Shown here: in pieces, positions 11,501-22,539 of the stretch
Layout: every line of letters starts with the position of its first letter
How positions within the stretch are numbered: position 1 is the first letter of the stretch
Assembly: GCA_032433595.1 (NCBI GenBank)
Contig: JASWJB010000049.1
Coordinates: forward strand, 1 to 64,000
Source of the DNA: Conoideocrella luteorostrata
Taxonomy: Eukaryota > Ascomycota > Sordariomycetes > Hypocreales > Clavicipitaceae
DNA length: 64,000 bases
Reading direction: 5' to 3'
Notes under the pieces: generated by a model
Databases searched by the model: none
The model's input: the letters and a program-made list of their open reading frames with translations, nothing else
Told to the model about the DNA's origin: nothing
Made by a program: the position numbers and the translations under genes

Positions 11501-11970
11501 GGAAGTTCTCCTTTTCTTCCACTATTTATAAGACGCGTACTAGCGGCACCCAGCCTCCCGTGACTGTCACGTTTAGCAAGATCTGGCGTCTATTCTAAGT
11601 TGTCTTCTGCACACAAGGGCTGCAACTTAGCGCCACTTTAACGTAAAGCGCGGGGTTCGGCTGCCTCTTTCTCATATAAAAAGGTCAACATCCATATATA
11701 TATCGCTCTCCATAGCTCATCGTATGCATAGATGTGGTATCTTGTGGGGATGCTTCATGATGCCAATGTCCATCAGCACGCATTTCATCCACTGTCAATG
11801 GAGCAGATGGAGCAGATGGAGCCACATAGATGGGAGACGGATAAGTCGACTTGTTTTCGCGGGGACTACGCTAAGTAATGCGCTGGGCGCTCTTGCGCTT
11901 GCGCTTGCTCTTGTTCTTGCAGATTAAAAAGCTATTAAGGAAGAGAGGAGGTGAGAGGAGAGGAGAGGCG

Positions 11971-12010
11971 ATGAGAAGAAATGAGAAGAGATGAGAAGAG
12001 ATGAGAAGAG
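11971..12010. repeat. Four tandem copies of ATGAGAAGAG
   Basis: A 10-bp unit is repeated four times with one substitution in the first copy, within a wider GA-rich stretch from about 11938. It is a simple minisatellite of unknown significance. Confidence 0.9.
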
Positions 12011-13452
12011 GAACACAAGACCAACAAGGTAGATGAGACACGGGGATGTCCAGCATTCCATTTCTGTAGTTATGTAACTCTGAAGTGTGGAATAGTCTAT
12101 GCGGCTCCTGAGCTAGACGCACGCGACATTGGCTTAAGCATACGCCCGCCGCCCAATAAAAACCGTTTGTTCCAAACAACATATCCCACGGCGAAGTACA
12201 ATAAAAGGATTACGCAATACACGCGGCCGGAAAACTTTTTTTGCGCACATGATCTGCAGCAACCTGTAAGCAGATCGTCTCAATAAGGAAGAGATAGAAC
12301 AGTCTCCACGCAAGAAAGACCCTGCATGATAATGGGCAGCCGCCACCCCCGACATCGGAACCTGAGAGAAAAGTTATCATGCTTACTGCTCCTACACGAG
12401 AAAAACTTTGATTGTGCTCCTGGGATCTTTGTTCAACGACCAGGCAAAGCCTAACCCGCGGTTCATAAGCAGGGACCAATAGAACCCGGTCCCAGGTAAA
12501 TGACGCATCCATCCATCCACAGAAATTATCGCGGCCGAGGCCCCGTGGCTGGGGTCTGGGCTTTCCCATATCTAATTTACACTTATCAGGGCATCATTGA
12601 CTTGCCAACATGGTTAAGGGTTAAGGTTTAGATGCGCTTTGGTGGGGGTTCAACGGTCGGGGAGGAAGGAACGCGAGATGACGTGTTTGCCAGTGACTGC
12701 CGGGTCGGGGATCTCGGATCGAGCACTATTCATAGCATTACAGCTAGCGTGGCACTTGAAATGCCGCTTGCCGGATCAATTACCCCGTGGAGGACGCTTT
12801 GCCACCTCGCAATCTACTAGGATCCTCCTGTATTTCCACGCTGGACGTTCGTTCTTAGACGCAGCACCCTCAGCGGAAAGATGCTATTTACGTACGCACT
12901 TCCCCGCTAATTGCCTGATTAGTCCGCTAGCTGGACTTACACGCAACGCAGCCAGCCTCCAGATGTGAATCTGTTGAGCTGGCTTTTCAGATACTGCCAG
13001 TGCTGACTTATTATTTGGCCAGATCCGCGCATAGCTACATTTTATCAGCATCGACTAGAAAATGAGTGGCCTAAACGCAATTCACCTGCACCAGCACGCC
13101 TCTTTAGCAGCGGCCGCCCCAACTAATGTGTTTAGCGACGGCCGCGGAACGAAAACAACATCAAGATCTAACACAGGATAAGTTTTTTTAGGGGGCTATT
13201 TTAATTAATATCCCACCTGAAACATTTGCAGTCTCTCAAAGTGGGGACGGAGCGGCCGACATATCCATTCAGGTAATCTCGATCACCATTGCCATCTCAG
13301 CCAAGCTGAGGTCGGCCCGGGCGAAAAAACCTTAACTTTACACTCAACTCTATTCCGTCGACAACCTCCCAATTAATTTTATGCTTTCGCCCTATCTTTC
13401 CTCTGCAAACCTTGATTATCATTTTGTACAATCTCGTGACATTTCCATCCGT
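12011..13452. other. Non-coding, no supported gene
   Basis: No frame longer than about 120 residues, no domains and no convincing splice pairs. A few AT-rich patches (near 13180-13210 and 13370) could be remnants of mobile DNA, but no terminal repeats or target-site duplications can be shown. Confidence 0.5.
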
Positions 13453-13498
13453 ACAGCTGGAATGCCGCGGTGGTGGCAGAGTTTCGCATTCCAGTTGT
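13453..13498. repeat. Inverted repeat, 13-bp arms with one mismatch and a 20-nt spacer
   Basis: ACAGCTGGAATGC at 13453-13465 is mirrored by the complement of 13486-13498 with one mismatch. DNA or RNA from this site could form a hairpin. It lies in the gene-free interval, so no gene can be linked to it. Confidence 0.75.
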
Positions 13499-15288
13499 GG
13501 CTACTCACGATAAATCGGACGTTCACAGAATGAGCCCCGAGCCACCCGGCTGACGATATCTATGTTTTCAGAGGCGGAGATGCAATTCAGGCGGATCGGG
13601 CATCCGGTAATCCCCAGACAAAAACAAACTAAAATCGCCTGTAGTCGTGGCTCGGAATCACTGCTGGGACCGCTGTACATAGCTGCGGGACGTTGTGCCA
13701 CGTCCCGCATCTGGCATGCACAGTGAGCCACGGTTTGACGATAAACCGACTTGAACATCGCCATGAACATAAGCAAGCGAGCACTACAACAGTGTAAGCG
13801 GTGTAAAGACCGGCGTAGATTTCAGCTACATGTACTGCGCTGCTGTGCTATTTGAAGTGCGGTGCTCTCTGGGCAATTCCTCATGACCAACTGCTGCTAG
13901 AGATTAAACCAGCAGTCGAAGCTGACACCAATGGACGTGATATAATATAAAAAGGCTGGCTGGGTACAGGGTATGAAAGGCATGAACATATGCATATGCG
14001 AGAGGCTGAGTCTAGCAGCTCTCGACTCTCAGTTACTGTTTTGGATCGAGACGCAGCGAAAAACACGTCTGACAAATAGCAGCAGCAACAACAACAGGAG
14101 GTGCCAATCCAGCCGGCTGAACGTAGCGTTTACGACGTGCTGACGGTGTACACACGCCCAGGTCTGGCAGCGATGCCTGGACTTACGCGACTCAAGAAGC
14201 CATAGTGCCCCCCTGCTCGAGAGAGCGATTACAGCAAAAATCCTTGCTGCAGCGGCACGGGGCTCCTCTAACCGTTAAAAACCTCGGCTGTGTGTTGTCT
14301 GCCTCATGCTAAGCACCGGCTGAACTACGTGAACGGTGGGCGTGTATCACTGCCGGGCTCAGGAAGCTCCCGTGTTGGCTCTGTTTCGTTAACCCAAACG
14401 ATGAGTTGGACAACTTCTATTATAGCACAGGGCAAAGCAGGCAACTAAGGGCCTGCATCTCTATCCCTGATATGGTGGTGTAACTGCACAAAGGGCTTTC
14501 GGAAAGAGGTTATCCACGAATAGGCACTGCCTGCTGGAGTACAATTGAGGATAACATGGGAAAGGCTGACTCAACCGCACCTTAATAAGGCAAACGCTGC
14601 CCATCGCCGGGCATCGATCGAATGACTGCTATTCCATTCCTCGTTAGGTCGTGCCTTGGTTGGCGCCAACACGTCAAGCACACATCAGGCACACATAAGC
14701 CGTTGTAAATATATGTATTTCTCGGAATGTCGTGACCCAACATCCGTTCTATCTCCAGTAACAAAACTCAATATATATACAAGAAAATGTAAAATACCCA
14801 ATCTCCCCCAGCATCCCCCATCGTTACTCAAAAAAGATAAGACTCCATTTTTCTAATCCCGAATCTTGAAACAAAAAAGAAAAGAAAAGCAAAAACCTTG
14901 TCCCCTCACCCCGAAAAATCCCATCTTCTCCTTTTCCTTTTGGCGGATGCGTCTGAGTTTTGGGTGGCGAACTATGCCCGCATGTCATGCTATATACATC
15001 AATGAAAGAACAAGTCTATAAGTGATTGCGAAAGGGCGAAATAGCCAAAAGGACACAGCTGGGGCGGCGCTTCCCGTGGGTAATGGTGTATATCCAAAAA
15101 TACGGCGTGTCTGTCGCGTTTATGTGAATATACAGAAAAGGATGAAAACATGACTGCTTAAAGTCGAGTAGTGTACAATGAAAGTGATGCGAGCGATGAA
15201 GATGTAAAGTTGTGGTAGACAGCAGTGATAGCGCAGCTGATCTGGGCTCGTGGATCGAGAGTTTGGGCTTGCGAGGCTATTGTTGGCT
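13499..15288. other. Non-coding, right end of the gene-free interval
   Basis: No supported gene. Its right end must contain the 3' UTR of the Uds1-domain gene, which ends at 15289 on the minus strand. Short frames here have no domain and no homologous look. Confidence 0.55.
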
Positions 15289-17954
15289 CTATCTTGGGCT
15301 CAAAGGACTTTTGCCAGGCCCTTGGCTGCGCTTCAATCGGGTCAGCTCCTCTTCCAACTTGCGGCATCTCGTTCGCTCCTCCTATAAAACTGTCAGTACA
15401 AGTCTCCAAATAAATGTGATAAAACACTTCAAAACGCACCCTGATGTCCTCCTGGAACTTCTTCCGCTCTTCCCTCATCGTGGCCCTGAAGCGCTCACTC
15501 AGCATAGACGCACCGGCGCCTGGCTTGGAACCATCGCTGGGAATCTTGAGACGCTCGCCATCCAGCTCCTCTTGTAGTTTGGCCATCTTCTCCCGCGCTT
15601 TTTGTAGCTGAGCCTCGAGAGACGCCCTGGCGGCCAGAGCTTCGTCCAACTTGGCCTCTACATCCGCCTTTTCCTTTTCAGACCCAATCGTCTCCTTGGT
15701 GACCCCCTCGAGCTCTTCGACTGTTGCTCCAAGTTCCTTCTTCAGCCTGTCGACCTGATTTTGAAGCTTGAGACACTCGGCGTTTTGTTTGATAGCGGCC
15801 ACTTCTGCTGCACGTTCGGCACGGGATCCATAGGCACCATCCAACTCGGCTCTAGCAATCGTGACTTCCGTCTTGAGTTCTGCAATAGTCATGTTGAGTT
15901 GGTCGACCTCGTCGTCCTTGATCTTGAACTGCTTCGTCTTGGCTGCCAACTCTTTCTTCAGTTCCTTGGCGGCATCGTCTGCGGCTCTCTTCTCAAGAGT
16001 CAACGAGGCGATCTGAGCATGAACCTCGGCAAGCTGCCCTTCAGTGCCTTTGTTTCCAGACTCAGAGGATGCCAACTTGTTTTCAGCAGCTGCCAAGCTA
16101 CTTTGAGCAGCTTTGAGATTCTTCTCAAGTTCTGCAATCTTGGCATTGCGCTGCTGAAGGTCGGCTTGAGCTGCGCCGGCTGCTCCTGCTGCGTTTCTAG
16201 CCTCCTCCAAGTCCGTCATCGTGTCGGAAAGCATCTTTTGAACGTCCATGGCGTCTTTCTCGGCACGACTCAAAAGTTGGCGACCCTGTTCCAACTCCTC
16301 TTGTTTGCGTGCGAGCTCCTCATCCTTTTCCGCGTCGGACTTGTTGTTGAGCTCACGCTGCTGCTTGATTTGTCGCTTGAGGACGTACTTTTGGTCTCTC
16401 AAGGTAATCGCCTGCGAGTGCATCCATTGCACCCTTGTAGAAAAGGAGTCTAGAGAATAGGGCTCATCAGTGTCGAATTTCTCGTCTTCAGACATGTCAT
16501 CATCGTCTTCGGGAAGACCCTTATCAACTCGGGTTCTTCTGCGGTCATTCTTGCGCTGTTTGGCTTCTGCAAATCCTCTCTGTATAGAATCCCAAAGACC
16601 CGTCAAGATAGGAACAGCCTCGTTGTCTACGTTTGAAGAGTTGGCGCGTGCCAGTTGCGAATCGATGGATCGTACTGATTCCTCGAGATATGTCATCTGC
16701 CCATTGACATCGGAATCTAAAGGAAGCATCGTGGGTGAGTAGTGAGGATCAGTCATAAGAAGATCTCTAAGCTGGAGGTTGATGGCTTCAATGCGCTCGC
16801 CCATTTGACTACCACCGGCAAAAGAGTCCTGCTCAGCCTGAACAGCAACCAGACCGCTCTCAAGATACTCCACCTGACTCTTGAGCAAGTCCGCCAACTT
16901 AATATCCGGAGTCGCAGCAACCCGGGGAGGTTCGTCATAGCCCCGGTTGATCTCCGGGTTGAACCGTACAATCGTGTCACGTAGAGTGGTGTTTAGGCCT
17001 TGAAATTTTTTCAAAAGGCCGTCAGTTTGGCTACGCAAGTGCGTATTCTCCTCCCGCAGACGATCTAGCTCGACTCGAAGCTGGTTCTGTTCCCGAATTG
17101 GCGACTTTAGTGGTATTTCGATGGCATTCTTTCTGGATCGTTCTAAACTATCAAGATGATAGACAGACGGGTCGTCGAAGTAGGTGTCGTCGCCCATCTG
17201 ATCCAGGCTATTTCGGCTGTGAGAATACGTATATAGACTCTCAGGGCTTCCAGGAATTCCGTTGACAGGCTGACCATTCTGAGGCGAAGTCTTCCTCTTG
17301 GACGCTTTGTGTGTTAGCTGCAAGATGGCCGAGGTATGCTCGAGAATTTTCCGGTGTGGGATCAAAAAGCGCTTCTCAAGGTTAAGAAGCTCTGACGTCA
17401 GCTCGTCGCATCTGCGCTCGCATTCTACCCTCTCGCGTTCTGATTCCATGATGCGCTCATTGTCCATGTCGCCCTGACCAAGCCTTGCCATGGAAGCCGC
17501 GGCATCTCGATATTTGGATTGGATGGCCAGGTTAGATCTCGTTGACTCTACGCGCTGGGATAGCAGTTCGGCTTGCTTCTTCAGTTCATCGACTTCCTCC
17601 TGCGACAAAATTTCGTATCCTTTGCTGTCGGAAAGCGCCGTCTCGGTGAGTAGATGGACTTGGATCGGGTCTTTCAAGTCGACTCGTGCTGACCGCGGCG
17701 TCGACGTCGGTCCGGATGTCTGCAAATGCATTAGCTCCCTTGTCCCGACCATTGAAACCTCAACTCGGTGTATGTGGCCACAGCCGGAAGCCGTATCTTA
17801 CCTCCTGGTTGAACCGCGAAGCATCTTGAGAAAATCCATTCATGGCGGCGTCTTGTCTGTAGGCGTCTTGCTTGCTGTTGGGGCTGGAGGCAGGAGGCGA
17901 CAGGTTGGAGGCCCCGTAGTCGTACGGGGACCTGCCCGTCTGATAGCTGTTCAT
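15289..17954 (-). CDS. Uds1-domain coiled-coil protein (three exons)
   Basis: Exons on the minus strand: 17954-17802, 17719-15440 and 15381-15289, giving 841 residues. Exon 1 ends after FNQE at a GTAAGA donor and exon 2 resumes in phase with TSGPTSTPRSARVDLKD. Exon 2 ends at FQEDIR and exon 3 gives EERTRCRKLEEELTRLKRSQ before a TAG. Residues from about 65 carry the Uds1 (up-regulated during septation) signature around LLTETALSDSKGYEILSQEE. The rest is long Glu/Lys/Ala/Leu heptad-rich coiled coil, broken by an acidic linker (EDDDDMSEDEKFDTDEP). A cytoskeletal or septation scaffold role is inferred from the family name and coiled coil. No catalytic domain is seen. The skipped segments contain stops or frame breaks, supporting the introns. 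Confidence 0.85.
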
Positions 17955-19986
17955 TGTACGGAGAACTCCGTGGTGTTGATCGTATGCTTGCTCCTCCCGC
18001 TTACACGCGTGAAATCATGAGTACATAAGAAACAGAAACAAAGAAAAAGAAAAAGAGGGCGTCAGGCGTTCAAGATGCGGCCAATCGCTCCAGAATACAT
18101 CAATACTTTTTGGTGTCGTGGTGTTGGGTTTCCGGAGTTGAGTTACGCCGCAACGGGGACAAGGTTATCGACGGTGTCGCGACAAAGTGTCTCGGTCGAG
18201 GCGAGTCAAAGTGGACGGGGCGCTGGCAGGAGAGAACAGGTGCGCCGTCGGTCGACCTCGCTCCAGTAGCAAATCGTAATGGTATTTTAGCAAAAAAAAG
18301 CGAATTCGAGCAAAGTGGCGGCGATGGCCACGAGGCGGAGCAAAACAAGGCGTAGGTAGACGTTGGATGTGGCAGAGAGGGATCGTGAAGCCGACTTGCT
18401 TGTTCGGGGACGGGAGGCTGGTGACCCGGGAGTCTGGCCAACTGGGAAGGAAAAGGAGACGCCCCATCGAGGCCCGTCACGGCGTGGCCACTTGAGCGTC
18501 GATGCCTGCGTCCACTGCAGTTGGTGTGCAGATTGGGGCAGACTGGGGGAATGGGAAGCGACACGACAGGCGGAGGGAGGCTGGGAAGTGGGCCCTGAAA
18601 ATGCACCGGCGCCACGAGCTATTGGCTGGGCGCGATGAACGGCCCTGAATGTCCAGGAACGTCCCTGAACGCCAGCGGAGCCACAGGCCATCAGACGACT
18701 GTGGGCTGCACCAGCGAGCTGGTCACCACAACCCGTCGTTGACGTCTCGGGTCCTGATGGATGAGACGGTTTCGGGCCACTCACACTCTCTCCTCTCTCA
18801 GGATTTTGCTTCGCCCGTTTGAACTAGAAGTTTCGCAGGACACACCCGAAACCCAGCGCACAAGGCCGACGTCGACGTGTCCAAGCGCACTGAACTTCAA
18901 TGTGTCGACTCCGTACGGAGTATTCCGATGGTTATTCCATACACTCAAGGGCGCTCGGGACGGCATGCGAGTCCCGAGTGTGTCTACTGAAACCTAATGC
19001 GAATGCAACCAATATTTGACAGCCCGAGGCGTCGGTCTCACCCCACCCTCATTTATTACAACGCGTCAAACATCTTGTCATACGGGTTTGCTAGGTGTGC
19101 CGAGGAATGGCTCCCGTTGCCAAACTTGTCTCTCCAAAAGGCCCGTCGCGTCCCACCATTGAGCGCTGAGTCTATGTATCAATATGGTGAGGTGACTTGA
19201 TGGGACGCATGGTTGTGTTTGTCCTGTACAGGTTGATGCGAGGCATGACCGGCGCTTCGGGGTCATGAGTTGGCTGAACGAACAAGCCCTCTGTGGAACT
19301 ACTCTTTGCTATCCTATCGATTGTCGTCAGCCATAGATCTCCCAAACTGTGCACAACTGGGGTGTCTACGACAACTGCACCACTAGCTTCACTGAGGGCA
19401 ACTGGACGCATCTATCTGCGCAAATACATGACTACCAAGTGAAAACTTTTGAGGGCCATGGATAGCAGATAGTCATGACGACGTAATTTCCAGAATCACC
19501 ACCGCGATTAAATTACTTTGTGTTGATCACACAGCCACATGCATGGCGCTAAGCTGGACCCAAGCCGCTAGAGTCCGGTACTAAACTGAGTCGGCATAAG
19601 AGATTCTCGCATAATTATGCAAACAGTCTGTCGCCTTGGTCTCTGTAGCGGGAGGCTATTAGTGACGGGCCGACGGACAGTGACTATATTGAGGGCGGTG
19701 CTTGGCTCTGGTGACAGGACGGAATATGCAATACGTGGGGCACGTAGATAAGGCAATGGTGCTAACAAATCATCGATGAGTATCGGTAAGAATATACAAT
19801 GTCAATCACCCAGTACTAAAACACTGTCGAGTTTACATCACCGTAATTCTGTCGTCGGACCTGCAAGGCGGTGTCACATTTCGGTGCCGCTATCGCATTG
19901 AACATGTTAAAGTGCTGTACTCCGTAGACACAGATGATTCTCTCACTGATTACAGTCGCTTGCTCACACATGCACCACCTGTACTC
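17955..19986. other. Intergenic region between the Uds1 and Dsc2-like genes
   Basis: The left part is the promoter of the Uds1-domain gene. GC-rich DNA at 18.1-18.8 kb gives overlapping frames on both strands without domains. A perfect 14-bp palindrome ACTCCGTACGGAGT lies at 18908-18921, and another TACTCCGTA copy lies at 19918-19926, just beyond the 3' end of the Dsc2-like gene. Confidence 0.55.
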
Positions 19987-20867
19987 CTACAAAGCTTCCC
20001 GAAACTGGTCCATAATCTGTTGACCCATGGTCCGTCTTCGTTCCGCTTGTTGACCTTCTGACTGCACACCAGATGACACCCCAGTGGCCGGGCTATTCTC
20101 TCCCTCCAGTCGTCTTCTTAGGCCTTCAAATTCGGCGCTCCGTCTGTGGGAGCTTAGTCCTACCATCCAACCGGGCAATCGCCACGACACGAGTGAGGCG
20201 GGTATCAAGCCTCCTCTCCAAACATTGCCCACTGCCCAACCAACGAAGGCACCCAGCACAGACCCAGGCCACTGCAATAGCGAGAGATGAATGGCGATGG
20301 CGTACAGGTATGACTTATCCGATAATGTGATACTCGACGAGTCATTTGCTTGTGCACTTTGAGACGTGGCCACACGATATTTATATACGTGAGGAACCAT
20401 GATGTAGTATTGAGCGAGGATGGCAAAGACGATGGGAGTCGGGCCAGCGGGCATATAATTGAAGAGGCCTGCTGATATAGGGCGCAGTACCACCATGATG
20501 ATCGGGGGAATCACGGCAGTGAACAATGAAGACACGACGAGAAAGGACTATGGATACATCAGCTTTCGGTCGTGTGTTTGTTCGCGAAGGCGTATCTATT
20601 GGTGACACTCACGGCATATTTTTTTGAACCCCACATGCGCTCGACAACCCTCAAGTTATATAACGACATGGCGGCAAACAGCACCTCGGTCGAGTTGGTA
20701 TAACAAAGCTGATAGGTAAATAGCCTCCATAGTTGCCTATACTTCCAGAGGTGTGTGTCGATAGAAATGTAGAAGTAGTGCTTGACATCAAGCATGCTGG
20801 CGCCGATGGATACCGACACTAGACCGAGCACCAAAAGCCTGGTAACGGGGGCGTTTGTGAATGTCAT
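19987..20867 (-). CDS. dsc2: Dsc2-like rhomboid pseudoprotease (DSC E3 ligase subunit)
   Basis: Two exons (20867-20613, 20547-19987) encode 271 residues. The intron begins GTGAGT after KKYA and ends CATAG before SFLVVSS. The start is the ATG giving MTFTNAPVTRLLVLG; the frame is open further upstream only from a TTG. Several hydrophobic helices resemble the rhomboid fold of UBAC2/Dsc2: LWKYRQLWRLFTYQLCYTN, then VLFAAMSLYNLRVVERMWGS. No Ser-His dyad is apparent, as expected for the pseudoprotease group. In fission yeast and Aspergillus, Dsc2 belongs to a Golgi/ER ubiquitin-ligase complex needed for SREBP cleavage. Unlike fission yeast Dsc2, this frame stops soon after the membrane region, in a charged tail (SEFEGLRRRLEG to FREAL), without a visible UBA domain. 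A plain rhomboid-like membrane protein remains possible. Confidence 0.75.
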
Positions 20868-22539
20868 GGTATGCTTTCTCAAATGGTATATCTGCTATAT
20901 GCTGCTATCGATGCATGCTGAGTGCTAAGTGGTCGATGCGGATGGCCGGGCTGTCAGAAGCGGCGCATAAAGTGGAAGGGAGACCAATTCGTGCAGTATG
21001 AACGGCTCTGCCATGCAGGAGAAGGAAGAAGGTCACGAGAAAAAGAAGGAAAGAAACAGCAGCAGAATTAGTTTGCTATTGCAGGAACGTTGCGGTAGGT
21101 ATCTACACAAGAACTGCTTGAGGTGCTGCGTGGCATGACGAGCGTCACGTGCAGTTCTCTGCCCGGAGCAGCGAAAATGTGGAAAGGTCCCATGTGGCAT
21201 GGGCTGGTAGTGGGAGCTCCACGAACTGGCGCTAGAAACAGCGCGCAGATGTCAGTACTTTCCTCCATGGTTCATGGTTGTATGTGTTGTTGGCCTGCAG
21301 GACGACCCATCCATACTGAAGTACGCAGTGCGCATGCTTCGTCTGAACACAGTGGCTGTCTGTGTTGTCAGAATCAAACGATGCCTGCTCAGAAAGGCGC
21401 GCACGTGTTAATAAATGCAGCGAAACAAAGCAGTTCATAGCAGTGTCTTGTCCTGGGTCATACTATTCCACGATCCCAACCTACTGGTGCAATGACGGAA
21501 TAATGAAAATAAGTGGCATGGAAGGAGCTGCTGCCTGGGCACTATCATAACCACAACTGCCCTGTGCACCCTGTACACTCCGACAATCCGGCCCAGAGCG
21601 CGCCTAAGCTCGCTGCAAGCTCTCTAACTAGTGCCCGCCAGAACAATGATTTCTCGCCCATCCTTTTCCAACAGGACGTCACTTCGAGATACATCCGACC
21701 GTCTACAACCCCCAAGGTGCACCTCTTGTATCCTGTTCCGATTGCTCTCCTCGAAGTTTTATCACCTTGGAACCCCCTTTATTCCTTATTTGGCTGATAG
21801 AGAAATCCATTCGTTTAGCTTTCCTTATATAATACCCCCAGGCAGAAAGAGTGGAGTAGGAGAAAACTACTCCGAAAGGACCTGGACTATCAGCTCGTCC
21901 ATCACAGGCAATCAATCGGCAAAGAGGGGAAGCCTTGGATAGAATCTTCATCGACATAATTGGCTTTCTTGCGACGTTTCGTTCACTGTACATGTTTGAG
22001 GGGTCTGCGTCGACCTTTAATTGCCATTCCAACAAGTCCGACCTTTAGTTCGCCTGAAATCTACGTCGCGGCTAGTTTAATACGGATTCCCGTGGCAACA
22101 TCTTGCATACATAAACGCCTCACTCTCCACTTCTTGAAGTCGTCCTACAAGATAGCCCCTTTCTGCTAGTCGCCCCGGGCTTGGCCATCGAATCCCGCTT
22201 GTTGACATTCAATTCTCTCGCTGGTACTACGAAACGAGCTCGCAAAAAGGTGTTACGGTGTGCGGTGCGGGCCACCAGGAAGCCTAAGAGAGAGCAAGCA
22301 GAGTTGATTGGAGAGGTGGAGCTGTGGTGTTCTTCAATAGTTGCTTGCTGGCTCAGGCAAGGTGAGAGTATTATGCCTCTAGCTAATGTTGGCTCTATCG
22401 TCTTGCACCACATTGTTTTCCTCACTCACTTGGTTTACATAAACCTTGCCTTTTCCCATGCCGAGCCCAGCTTGCTTGTCGTCCTCTACTTTGTCTCCAA
22501 GCTTCTCGCTAGGCGACCAGAGGACCTGGATCCGGCAAC
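20868..22539. other. Intergenic, promoters of the Dsc2-like and TDT transporter genes
   Basis: These two genes diverge across 1.7 kb. Short frames on both strands lack domains. I cannot identify specific elements. Confidence 0.5.

Noticed and set aside
18100..18784. Two long minus-strand frames in GC-rich DNA upstream of the Uds1 gene
   Set aside because: Frames are open on both strands because of the base composition. No domain is seen, and they lie in the likely promoter of the neighbouring gene.
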